A stretch of 64,000 bases of DNA from Gracilimonas sp031581265 (GTDB taxonomy: Bacteria > Bacteroidota > Rhodothermia > Balneolales > Balneolaceae), in contig NZ_JAVLBQ010000007.1 in NCBI RefSeq assembly GCF_031581265.1, forward strand, positions 1-64,000, read 5' to 3'. Positions 52,908-62,500 of this stretch are shown here, in pieces; positions within the stretch are counted from its first letter, which is position 1, and each line of letters opens with the position of its first letter. The notes under the pieces are model-generated. The model did no database searches. It was not told the origin of the DNA and saw nothing but the letters and a program-made list of their open reading frames with translations. The position numbers and the translations under genes were made by a program.

Positions 52908-53963
52908 ATGAAAGCAATTACATTTGAAGGAATAAGGAAGATTAAGATTGCTGAAGTACCGGAACCTCGGATTCAGGATTCAAGGGATGTAATTATAAGG
53001 GTGGAACGAGGTGCCCTTTGTGGTTCGGATATGCACGTGTATAACGGGAGGGAAACGGGTATTGATGAGGGAACGGTGATGGGGCATGAATTCACCGGAA
53101 CCGTTATGGAGACAGGAAAAGAAGTTTCAAATTTTAAGCAAGGGGACAGGGTTGCTTCACCTTTTACTCTCAACTGTGGGGATTGTTTTTATTGTAAAAA
53201 AGGACTATCGGCCCGCTGCGAAAAGAGCCGGTTATTTGGCTGGGTTGAAAATGGGATTGGGTTGCAAGGTGTCCATACCAAATATGTAAGAGTTCCATTC
53301 GGAGACTCAACCTTGGTGAAACTTCCGGATGAAATCAGCTGGGAGACGGGCGTATTGATGGGCGATAATTTTCCAACCGGATACTTTTGTGCTGAAATGG
53401 CTGAGATAAAACCGGATCAAACGTACATAGTAATTGGAGTAATTGGATGCGGTCCGATTGGTTTGATGACTATTATCTCAACGTTTCTGCAGGGAGCTGA
53501 AAACGTGTTTGCTGTTGATTTGCTGCAAAACAGGCTGAAAAAAGCAAAGCAGCTGGGAGCGATACCCATCAACACAAATGACAAAAGCTGGAAGGAAGTT
53601 GTTAACGAGTACACCGAAGGTCGTGGGTTTGACGGGGTGATGGAAGCCGTGGGCAGTGCAGCAACGATGAAGCTTGCATTTGATATGGTACGGCCGGGAG
53701 GTATTCTTGCCTCGGTTGGAGTTCAGGCCTATGAGCAGCTTCCATTCAATCCTCCGGGATTATATGACAAGAATATTACCATGAAATTCGGACGCTGCCC
53801 GGCGCGATCTTATATGGAAAAGCTTATTCCTCTTGTGCAAAAAGAACAATTGGATTTAACAACCGTCATCACGCATACATTTTCCTTGGAGGAAGGGGTG
53901 GAGGCCTATCGGTTGTTTGATGAGCAAAAAGATGAATGCATTAAGGTCTTGTTAAAGCCATAG
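52908..53963 (+). CDS. Zinc-dependent medium-chain alcohol/sugar-alcohol dehydrogenase
   Basis: 351 residues. Catalytic zinc residues are C38 and H60-E61 (ALCGSDMHVYNG ... GHEFTG). The structural zinc site C90, C93, C96, C104 is complete (CGDCFYCKKGLSARC). The NAD-binding fold is VIGVIGCGPIGLMT. The pattern is that of threonine/sorbitol dehydrogenase relatives, but the substrate is not decidable. It is a cytoplasmic, monocistronic gene. Confidence 0.88.
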   Translation: MKAITFEGIRKIKIAEVPEPRIQDSRDVIIRVERGALCGSDMHVYNGRETGIDEGTVMGHEFTGTVMETGKEVSNFKQGDRVASPFTLNCGDCFYCKKGLSARCEKSRLFGWVENGIGLQGVHTKYVRVPFGDSTLVKLPDEISWETGVLMGDNFPTGYFCAEMAEIKPDQTYIVIGVIGCGPIGLMTIISTFLQGAENVFAVDLLQNRLKKAKQLGAIPINTNDKSWKEVVNEYTEGRGFDGVMEAVGSAATMKLAFDMVRPGGILASVGVQAYEQLPFNPPGLYDKNITMKFGRCPARSYMEKLIPLVQKEQLDLTTVITHTFSLEEGVEAYRLFDEQKDECIKVLLKP

Positions 53964-54070
53964 CATTCGGGGTAAATCATTTCATTTAGAATTGCGATTA
54001 ACCCATGGACGATAGATCAATTTTCCAATGAAGTTCCTCGCAAAGTCCAACCTTTGGTATCCACCAAAAC

Positions 54071-54100
54071 AAAAAAGCCCCACCATAATGATGAGGCTTA
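54071..54100 (-). terminator. Rho-independent terminator after the acidic lipoprotein gene
   Basis: AAGCCTCATCAT and ATGGTGGGGCTT arms (minus strand) pair with minor mismatch, followed by six T. It lies 41 bp beyond the stop of the lipoprotein gene. Confidence 0.75.
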
Positions 54101-54140
54101 AAAGTATCAGAAAACTATTTCGATTTGTCGTTAAATAGGT

Positions 54141-54827
54141 TTAATCATCGTCATCATCTTCTTCTTCACCTTCGGCTTCAAAAGAATTTTCTATGTTTTG
54201 CTCAATTTGTTCCCGGTTAGATGACTCATTGGGATCAAGGGGATTGCCATTTTCATCAACAAACCATCCGGAAGTATCAAGACTGACAGTAATTGCAGCA
54301 GAGGAGGTAGTTTCCGAAATTTCTAAAACAGGATTTAGATCCAGTTCAATCTCAAAATCTTCCGCAGATCGAAACATGAATTCTTCACCGTTGTAAACTC
54401 CTTTAACCACAAAAGAATAGTTAGTATCTCCATCAGTAAAATCAGGGTTTGATATGGAATTGTTGTCGTCGTCATATTCAATTTCTATACTGAATTCATC
54501 ATATATTCCGACAGGAATTTCACTTGTAGTTAGCTGAACGGAATCACCTGTGACCGGAATGTTGATGATGAAATTTTCAACTTCGAAATCTGAAGAATCA
54601 TCATTTACACTTTCCAGTTCCAATTCCTCAACAAGCAGTTTGATTTCCGTGAGGGAATCAAGACTAACAGCTTTAGATTTAGCAGCGGTGTTAGTTTTAA
54701 CCTGCATATTCACTGCCACTGATTTCGACTTGTCACCATCGTTGTTTGAAGTGGTAATATCACATCCGGTTAAAAAGGCAAAGGAAGTAATTAGTATCGT
54801 AGTAACAAATAGTTTTAATAGTTTCAT
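54141..54827 (-). CDS. Acidic lipoprotein, DUF4382-like
   Basis: 228 residues. The lipoprotein signal is FAFLTGC (lipidated Cys22). The mature protein starts with a Ser/Lys/Asp-rich spacer, then beta strands in the order of DUF4382 domains (VAVNMQVKTN, LTEIKLLVEELELES, SVQLTTSEIPVGIYDEFSI). It ends in an extremely acidic tail (EEEDDDDD) preceded by EAEG. A calcium or cation-binding surface role is possible. Family placement is moderate. Confidence 0.68.
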   Translation of the reverse strand: MKLLKLFVTTILITSFAFLTGCDITTSNNDGDKSKSVAVNMQVKTNTAAKSKAVSLDSLTEIKLLVEELELESVNDDSSDFEVENFIINIPVTGDSVQLTTSEIPVGIYDEFSIEIEYDDDNNSISNPDFTDGDTNYSFVVKGVYNGEEFMFRSAEDFEIELDLNPVLEISETTSSAAITVSLDTSGWFVDENGNPLDPNESSNREQIEQNIENSFEAEGEEEDDDDD

Positions 54828-54988
54828 TTTGGTTTTTTTATTTAATGGTTCTATCCCTTAAACACGCAAAGATCAGATATGTTCCCGGGAAAAGTTTTGT
54901 GTTTAAGACATAAATGGAAGTATCGAATATCCAATAACGAATAGCCAACTCACAATATCCAAGTACAATGAATTACTTTATCTATAAA

Positions 54989-56659
54989 TCACTCCAAAAA
55001 TAAAGAAGGATGTTTATCGTGATGGTCTGTTGCCTCCTGATAGGCCTTAGCTACAGCAAGCAATGTAGCCTCATCAAATAAATCTCCGGTAAAAGTGATG
55101 CTGGTAGGCTGACTATTATCTGTAAAACCATTTGGTAAAACCACACTCGGATGGCCGGTCAAATTCGTTACCAATAAGTTTCCTCCACCAAAAGCAGGGG
55201 AGATATACACATCCACTTCCTGGAAAACAGAATCCATACGTTGAATAAGTTCATAGCGAGCCCGGTTGGCGTTGATGTATTCAGTGGCGGGTATGAAATG
55301 TGCTGCCCTAAATGTATTTGGCCAGGCATTCGGCTCTTGCCAGTGCATAAGGTCATCCTGATTCGATAGAGTTAGCTGATCAAAGGCAGCGGCGGCTTCT
55401 GCATTTAAAATAAGACGGAGAGGAGATACATCGTAATCAGGTAATTCTATAGGAATAAGTTCAACCCCTAAATCTCGGTATGTTTCCAATACCAGGCTGT
55501 CTCGCTTTTTATTCCAGTAGTTTTGTTCAAAAGCTGATTTTAGGTATCCAATTTTTACTGTAGACAGATCCAGTTCTGCATTATAATTAAAGGGTAAATC
55601 GATGATGGTTTGGTCTACACCGTCCGGGCCGTACATTGCATTGAAAACCAAGGCTGCATCTTCAATACTTCGGGTAATGGGGCCAATTTTATCCATGCTC
55701 CAGCTCAAAGCCATGGCTCCCGTTCTTGATACCCGACCATACGTAGGTCGTAATCCGGTGGTGCCGTTGCGGGTAGAAGGAGATACAATGGAACCTAATG
55801 TCTCCGTGCCAATGGCAAAAGGGAATAGACCTGCCGAAGTGCCTGCCGCTGATCCTGCTGAAGAACCGCTTGATCCTTGTTCCAAATTCCAGGGATTGTT
55901 GGTGCGTCCACCAAACCAAATGTCGCCATAAGCCAATGCTCCCAAAGTAGTTTTTGCAATGAGTACGGCTCCGGCTTCATCCAATTTTTGAACCACACTG
56001 GCCGTTTGGTCAATAGTTTGATTCTTATAAGGTTCTGCTCCCCATGTCGTTTTGTATCCTTCCACAGCCAACAGATCTTTGGCACCATAGGGTATTCCGT
56101 GCAAGGGACCTCTATAAATACCATTTTCCAGTTCAGCATCCATTTGTTGGGCTTTTTCTAAGGCACGTTCGCGGGTTATCGTTATAATAGCTTCCAGTTT
56201 TTCATCATACTTCTCAATACGATCAAGGAAAAACTCAGTAAGCTCAAGGGAGGTAATTTTCCGGTCTTTGATGAGGGAGGCTAATTCGCCAATGGTATAG
56301 AAGGCCAGGTCAGCTCTGTTTTCAGGTAACTCTATATTTTCCGGTAAATCCCAGGTTTGAGATCTTTGTTGAAAATCAAATCTTTTACCCACCGGTATGG
56401 GGTTAAAGTTGATAGCAGGAGGTATCGAGTTATCAAGTTTGAGATCTCTGATACTTTGCAGATCCTCTCGGGTATTTTCAAGAGCTTGTATCATGGTATC
56501 ACGCTCTGTTTCTGTAAACTCCAGTCCGATCACCGTAGCAGCATCTGCGATCATTTCTGAAGTAATGGGAGCATCTTTATCTTTAATGATTGTAAATGCC
56601 AGTAGGAACCCAAGTGTTATTCCTCCAGCGAAAAGCATGATTTTATTAAACTTTTTCAT
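54989..56659 (-). CDS. Membrane-anchored or exported amidase (amidase signature family)
   Basis: 556 residues. An N-terminal hydrophobic segment (about 7-24) may be a signal or anchor. A helical linker of roughly 100 residues follows. The amidase signature comes next: GIPYGAKDLLAV with the catalytic lysine, then GGRTNNPWNLEQGSSGSSAG and SAAGTSAGLFPFAIGTETLG, providing the cis-serine and nucleophilic serine. The C-terminal part ends in a region typical of GatA-like hydrolases (VVLPNGFTDNSQPTSITFTG). It probably hydrolyses amides outside the cytoplasm. It is not GatA: it is longer and exported, and gatB/gatC are absent. Confidence 0.88.
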   Translation of the reverse strand: MKKFNKIMLFAGGITLGFLLAFTIIKDKDAPITSEMIADAATVIGLEFTETERDTMIQALENTREDLQSIRDLKLDNSIPPAINFNPIPVGKRFDFQQRSQTWDLPENIELPENRADLAFYTIGELASLIKDRKITSLELTEFFLDRIEKYDEKLEAIITITRERALEKAQQMDAELENGIYRGPLHGIPYGAKDLLAVEGYKTTWGAEPYKNQTIDQTASVVQKLDEAGAVLIAKTTLGALAYGDIWFGGRTNNPWNLEQGSSGSSAGSAAGTSAGLFPFAIGTETLGSIVSPSTRNGTTGLRPTYGRVSRTGAMALSWSMDKIGPITRSIEDAALVFNAMYGPDGVDQTIIDLPFNYNAELDLSTVKIGYLKSAFEQNYWNKKRDSLVLETYRDLGVELIPIELPDYDVSPLRLILNAEAAAAFDQLTLSNQDDLMHWQEPNAWPNTFRAAHFIPATEYINANRARYELIQRMDSVFQEVDVYISPAFGGGNLLVTNLTGHPSVVLPNGFTDNSQPTSITFTGDLFDEATLLAVAKAYQEATDHHDKHPSLFLE

Positions 56660-56840
56660 GGTAGATTGGAAGGTTTATTAATTTATTACGTAACAATTAA
56701 AAGGGGCTCAATTATTGGTAGAATCGAGGACTAAGTCAATGCCATTAACAAGAATTTGAGGTGTACTATAATTCTTTTGATAACTGTAGAAAAGAAATAT
56801 TTGAATTAATTGAGATACTGTTTAGTTTCTTAGCCGATTA

Positions 56841-57023
56841 ATGATGGTCTTTGGATATTTTTTGATCCGAAGTTAAAAGGGAATCTCGTGAAAACCGAGA
56901 ACTGTTCCCGCAACTGTAATCCGAATCCGCCGTTTGGTGGATCACTTGCAGCCTTACCTTTGCCACTGTTCCGGAAGGGACGGGAAGGCGCTGCCAACGG
57001 AAAGTCAGGAGACCTGCCATCAT
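56841..57023 (+). promoter_or_regulatory. Cobalamin (B12) riboswitch
   Basis: The P1 stem is ATGATGG (56841-56847) with CCATCAT (57017-57023). The conserved core is present in order: AAAAGGGAA, CCCGCAACTGTAAT, GCCACTGT, GGGAAGGCG and GTCAGGAGACCTGCC (57004-57018). It lies on the plus strand, 184 bp before the BtuB-like receptor. A second hairpin follows (GCAC-TCTTT with AAAGA-GTGC, 57033-57059), a candidate expression platform. High adenosylcobalamin would be expected to shut off receptor synthesis. Confidence 0.95.
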
Positions 57024-57207
57024 CGAACCGTAGCACCTCTTTCGGGTAAAAAGACGTGCCGTAATTATTTTCATGTTCTACACACCATCAAAGAATAGCT
57101 ATATCGTATCTGAACGTTCATAAGTTCTTGGAATAGCTATACCTGATTGTATTGTAGATCTTCTTTTACCCGCCATAATCTAAATTCAAACTTAAAAAAA
57201 CAGATAC

Positions 57208-59064
57208 ATGAAGTATCCAATTACCATAATTACTACTGTTCTATTGGCGGTCACACAACTGGTTCACGCACAAGTTGCCGACACCCTCGATCTTGGGGAA
57301 ATTGTAATCACGGCATCAAAAACCCCTACTACCGAACGGGAAACTACCAAACCGGTTACCGTTATAAGTAGGGCTGAAATTGAGCAACAACCCAGTGCTT
57401 CCGTTGCAGAATTACTAAATCAACAAAATGGGCTAATGATAAATGGAGCGGTTTCAAGCCCTGGAAAAGATAAATCTGTATACCTTCGCGGGGCATCAAC
57501 ACAGTACACCCTGATATTAATTGATGGATATCCCGTTACCGATCCTTCCAGCGAGGGTGGAGCGTTTGATCTACGCTTAATGTCGCTCGAAAATGTAGAA
57601 CGAATAGAAATTGTAAAAGGAAGTATGAGTACGCTTTACGGCTCTGATGCTATCTCAGGGGTCATTAATATCATAACCAAAAAACCTGAAGCAGGAGCCT
57701 TTAACTTATACGCCAAGGCAGCCTATGGTTCGTTCAATACCAATGAATTATCACTGGGAGCAAACGGGAATGCAGGTATTGCAAGCTATAAAGTGAATGT
57801 ATCCCGTGATTTTACGGAAGGAATTTCTGAGGCAGAATCAACCGATGGACCCGAATTCGGTAAAGATGGATACGAGCGAATATATACTTCAGCTGAAATT
57901 GGTATAGAGCCATTAAGGAATTTCAATATCACCCCTTTTGTAAATTATTCTACCTATGATGGGGATTATGATGACGGTGCATTTGCTGATGCCAATAATA
58001 GCTACGAAGCCTCTTTGCTGAATACCGGTGCTCGGTTTCAGTTTACTTCAGGTCATTTCAACATAAAAGAAGCTGTTACTTTTACACAAACCGAGCGTAA
58101 GTTTACCGATCAGTATGGGGTATTTAATCCAAAGGCGTCATTATTAAACTCAGATTTACATGCCACCTATAACCGATTTAATTCGGTTAGATTTTTAGCA
58201 GGATTCAGTTACCAAAATCTTGGATTTGAACTGGATGGAATTGATGAAAGTACATCTTTGGTAAGTCCATATTTGACGGTTTACCTAAAATCAAATGTTG
58301 GTTTGAATGCGGAATTAGGACTTCGGGTGAATAATCACAGCGAGTACGGTTCAAATTGGACCTTCAACGTTGCACCTGTATTTAATGTGAATGAGGAGAT
58401 TAAGCTTTTGGCGTCTGTGAGTTCCGGTTTCAAAGCTCCTACATTGAACGAGTTGTTTGGCCCCTTTGGATCAAACATCAGCTTAGAACCTCAAAAAAGT
58501 CTGACTTTTGACGGGGGGATAGAATACCGTCATTCAGCATCCGGCTTTAAGGGAAGTGTCATCTATTTTAAGCGACAAATAGAAGATTTGATTTCCTACG
58601 ATTCTAACTTAGGCTACATCAACATAAATGAGCAAGATGATTACGGAGTGGAAGTACAGGCTGAGTATAATTGGGCAGGCTCCCGGGCAGAAGTTTTCTA
58701 TAATTTCCTGGAAGGAGCTATCACCCAAAACGGAGAAGAAACCGACAACCTGATTCGTCGCCCGGACCATGCTTTTGGGGTAAACCTATTTCGGCAGCTA
58801 ACTTCCAATTGGAGTTTAAAATTACATGGCAAATATGTAGGCGAACGAAAGGATCTTTACTTCAACATGAATACATTTACAAATGAGTCCGTTACGCTCG
58901 ATTCTTACGTTCTCATCAATATCGGTTCGGCATACACTTTGCTAAATGGTAGCCTCACTTTGTTTACTGATATAGAAAATTTACTGGATGCTGATTATAC
59001 AGAAGTTTATGGATTCAATACTCCCGGCATCCATTTCAAGGGTGGTATAAGACTTAATTACTAA
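57208..59064 (+). CDS. btuB: TonB-dependent vitamin B12 receptor (BtuB-like)
   Basis: 618 residues. It has a signal peptide (1-21) and the TonB box region DTLDLGEIVITASKTPT. The plug has VAELLNQQNGLMINGAVSS, SVYLRGASTQYTLILIDG and VERIEIVKGSMSTLYGSDA, and ISGVINIITKKP. The barrel ends GIHFKGGIRLNY. Size and plug match BtuB. The riboswitch upstream makes B12 or another corrinoid the likely ligand, imported across the outer membrane for the B12-dependent ribonucleotide reductase downstream and other enzymes. The inner-membrane transporter (btuCDF) is not in the window. Confidence 0.9.
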   Translation: MKYPITIITTVLLAVTQLVHAQVADTLDLGEIVITASKTPTTERETTKPVTVISRAEIEQQPSASVAELLNQQNGLMINGAVSSPGKDKSVYLRGASTQYTLILIDGYPVTDPSSEGGAFDLRLMSLENVERIEIVKGSMSTLYGSDAISGVINIITKKPEAGAFNLYAKAAYGSFNTNELSLGANGNAGIASYKVNVSRDFTEGISEAESTDGPEFGKDGYERIYTSAEIGIEPLRNFNITPFVNYSTYDGDYDDGAFADANNSYEASLLNTGARFQFTSGHFNIKEAVTFTQTERKFTDQYGVFNPKASLLNSDLHATYNRFNSVRFLAGFSYQNLGFELDGIDESTSLVSPYLTVYLKSNVGLNAELGLRVNNHSEYGSNWTFNVAPVFNVNEEIKLLASVSSGFKAPTLNELFGPFGSNISLEPQKSLTFDGGIEYRHSASGFKGSVIYFKRQIEDLISYDSNLGYININEQDDYGVEVQAEYNWAGSRAEVFYNFLEGAITQNGEETDNLIRRPDHAFGVNLFRQLTSNWSLKLHGKYVGERKDLYFNMNTFTNESVTLDSYVLINIGSAYTLLNGSLTLFTDIENLLDADYTEVYGFNTPGIHFKGGIRLNY

Positions 59065-59204
59065 GAGAATTATTATTCTATGTACGATTTAAGATTGACT
59101 AATTATTGATTAACATCATTTAAGAATTATTAATTAATATGATATTATAAAAACTGTGATATTAATTTATATATAATTAATTCACAAAGACACTAAAACC
59201 AAAT

Positions 59205-59416
59205 TGTGGATAACTTTTGCAAAGTAGTTTGCAAAGAATACCATTCTAAAAAAGCCCTTAAAGTGTATTTTGAGGGCTTTTTTATTGTTTGGGATTATTT
59301 CGTAAGAATAATTTCAATTAGAAAATTCAATAAAAAATATAATATGAAAAAAAGAGAACTAAGCTTTGCAGAAATTTTATTTCCTAATGTGGATAAGTAT
59401 TCAAATTTGTGGAAAA
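59205..59416 (+). promoter_or_regulatory. DnaA-box cluster upstream of nrdJ
   Basis: Two perfect DnaA boxes TGTGGATAA (59205-59213 and 59388-59396) and a one-mismatch box TGTGGAAAA (59408-59416), all in the same orientation, the last two 20 bp apart. About 115 bp of very AT-rich sequence lies just to the left (59085-59200). A direct repeat TTTGCAAAG (59216-59224 and 59228-59236) follows the first box. DnaA control of nrdJ is the simplest reading; an origin-like site is the alternative. Confidence 0.6.
59248..59283. terminator. Bidirectional-looking terminator between btuB and nrdJ
   Basis: AAAAAAGCCCT and AGGGCTTTTTT-type arms form a strong stem, with a T-run on the plus strand and an A-run on the left that gives a T-run on the other strand. 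It ends the btuB transcript and lies between the first and second DnaA boxes, so nrdJ has its own promoter downstream or is attenuated here. Confidence 0.8.
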
Positions 59417-59560
59417 GTATTCGATTTTTAACTTGCTGTCATACCTCTACTCGTCTATATTATTCCGTACTTCTTTAGGAGATAACTCTGCAATCGGGTA
59501 TTAAAATTGTCTCTCATCTACGAAGGTTATTAAAAATTTTAATTCAAACGAAGTACGCCA

Positions 59561-62500
59561 ATGAAATTTACTCGCTTCTACACCAATCCGGACTGGAAAA
59601 CACCATTTGATGAAATCAAATTTGCAACGCGCACCTCTGAAATAAAAAATCCTGACGGTTCCCAGGTTTTCCATATGGAAAACGTTGTGGTACCGGAAGA
59701 TTGGAGTCAGGTATCTACAGATGTCATTGCACAAAAATATTTCCGGAAAGCCGGAGTGCCTGCAAAACTCAAAAAGGTAAAAGAAAAGGGCGTGCCTACA
59801 TGGTTGCAAAGATCCGTTCCTGATGAAAAAGCCCTCAAAGAGTTACCGGAAGAAAAACGGTACGGACATGAAATTGACAGTAAGCAAGTGTTTCACCGAT
59901 TGGCGGGCTGTTGGACTTATTGGGGATGGAAGCATGATTATTTTGAAAGTGAAGAGGATGCAAAGGTATTTTATGATGAATTAGCATATATGCTGGCCAC
60001 GCAGATGGCGGCTCCGAACAGTCCGCAGTGGTTTAACACCGGCCTTCATTGGGCCTATGGAATTAACGGTCCGGCTCAAGGACATTATTATGTGGATGGC
60101 AAGACCGGGGAATTGAAGCGATCCGAAGATGCCTATACGCATCCACAACCACATGCATGTTTCATTCAAAGCGTGGATGATGATCTCGTAAATGAAGGTG
60201 GAATTATGGATCTGTGGACTAGAGAAGCTCGTCTCTTCAAATATGGATCCGGTACCGGAAGTAACTTTTCCAAAATTCGCGGAGCCGATGAACCTTTAAG
60301 TGGCGGTGGAAGAAGTTCCGGATTAATGAGCTTCCTCAAAATTGGCGACCGTGCTGCCGGTGCTATTAAATCTGGTGGAACTACCCGGCGTGCAGCGAAA
60401 ATGGTAACCCTCGATCTGGATCACCCCGATATCGAAGAATACATCAACTGGAAAGTTCGGGAAGAGCAGAAAGTAGCCGCGTTGGTAGCCGGTTCAAAGA
60501 CGGTTCAAAGGCGACTTAAGAATATTATCAAGTTGTGCCACACACCGGTTGAGATTGAAGGACGTACTTTTAACGGGGCGATGAGCCGTGATCCGCTGAA
60601 AAACAAAAAGCTGGCAGAAGAAATCCGTAAGGCAAAAAGAGATCAGATACCTCTTAATTATATAGAGCGTGTCATTCAGCTTGCAGCTCAGGGATTCACT
60701 GACTTAGAATTTGATACCTACGATACAGACTGGAATTCCGAAGCCTATTCTACGGTAAGCGGACAAAATTCCAACAACTCCGTACGAGTACCAAACTCCT
60801 TCATGAAAGCGGTGAAGGAAGATAGTGATTGGCATTTATATGGTCGTGTTGAGAAAAAACGAGCGGCCAAAGAAGGACGTGAGCCCGAGCCAATGAAATC
60901 TATGAAAGCCCGTGAACTTTGGGATGACATTGCCTATGCAGCTTGGTCCTGTGCCGACCCCGGAACGCAGTATCATGACACCATCAACGAATGGCACACC
61001 TGCCCCGAGGATGGCCCGATCAATGCGAGTAATCCTTGTTCGGAATATATGTTCCTCGACAACACTGCGTGTAACCTTGCCTCTCTGAACCTGATGAAAT
61101 ACTTCGAAGGTGATGGCGAGTACAGGAAGTTTGATGTGGAGTCATTGAAATATGCTTCCCGTTTATGGACGGTAGTCCTTGAAATTTCTGTGCTGATGGC
61201 TCAGTTCCCATCCAAAGAAATTGCGGATCTTTCCTACAAATTCCGCACGCTGGGACTTGGATATGCCAATATTGGAGCGGCTCTTATGGTGCAAGGGCTT
61301 CCTTACGACAGTGAAGAAGGAGCCGCTGTAGCCGGAGCCGTTACCGCTACCATGCACATGACGTCCTATGCAACTTCAGCCGAGATGGCGAAAGAGCTGG
61401 GATCTTTTGAGCGATACGAAGCCAACAAAGAACATATGTTGAAGGTGATCCGAAATCACCGAAGGGCAGCTTACAATGCTGATCCTGAGGAGTACGAAGG
61501 ATTGACCGTGAAGCCGATGGGAATCGATGCGTCGCTGTGTCCGGATTATCTGGTGAAAGCCGCCAAAAAAGCTTCAGATAAAGCACTCAAGCTTGGTGAA
61601 AAACACGGATATAGAAATGCGCAGGTTACCGTTCTTGCCCCAACCGGAACCATTGGTCTGGTCATGGATTGTGATACGACCGGAATCGAGCCTGATTTCG
61701 CCTTGGTAAAATTCAAGAAACTGGCCGGTGGCGGATATTTCAAGATCATCAATCAAGCCGTGCCGAAAGCGCTGAAAAACCTTGGCTATTCCAAAAAAGA
61801 ATCTCAGGAGATCATTGACTATGCAAAAGGTTCAGGATCACTTGAGGGATGTCCACACATCAATCCTGAAACCCTGATGGATAAAGGATTCACCAAAGAG
61901 AAAATTGATGCGGTGAATCAGGCGCTTCCAGGAAGTTTCGATATCAAATTTGCATTCAACCAGTGGACGCTGGGAGAAGATTTCTGTAAAGAAGTACTGG
62001 AAATTTCTGAAGAGCAGCTCAACGATATGAATTTCGATATGCTGCGTTTCCTTGGTTTTAGCCATGAGCAGATCCAGGAAGCCAATGATTACGTATGTGG
62101 AACCATGACCGTGGAAGGTGCACCGCATCTGAAAGAGGAAGATTACGCTGTATTCGATTGCGCAAACCGATGCGGGAGAATTGGAACGCGTTTCATTTCA
62201 GCCAAAGGACATATTCGCATGATGGCTGCTGCCCAGCCATTCTTGTCCGGCGCGATTTCAAAAACCATCAACCTTCCAAACGAAGCGACTATCGAAGATA
62301 TGAAGGACGCTTACATGGATTCATGGGAGATGATGCTGAAGGCTAATGCCTTGTATCGTGACGGCTCAAAATTAAGTCAGCCGCTGAATTCCATGGCCGA
62401 TGTACTTGAGGAAATCGTGGATGAGGAAGATGAGGAGTCCGTAGATGCAGAAACTTCACAAGCTCAGGACAAAGTACTTGAAGTAGCCGAGCGAATCATT

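Noticed and set aside
59085..59420. Chromosomal replication origin
   Set aside because: Only two perfect DnaA boxes and no dnaA, dnaN or gidA nearby; kept as an alternative in the DnaA-box finding rather than called.
59206..59478. Open frame of 90 codons before nrdJ
   Set aside because: It covers the terminator hairpin and the DnaA boxes, so its codons are explained by regulatory DNA; composition is not protein-like.
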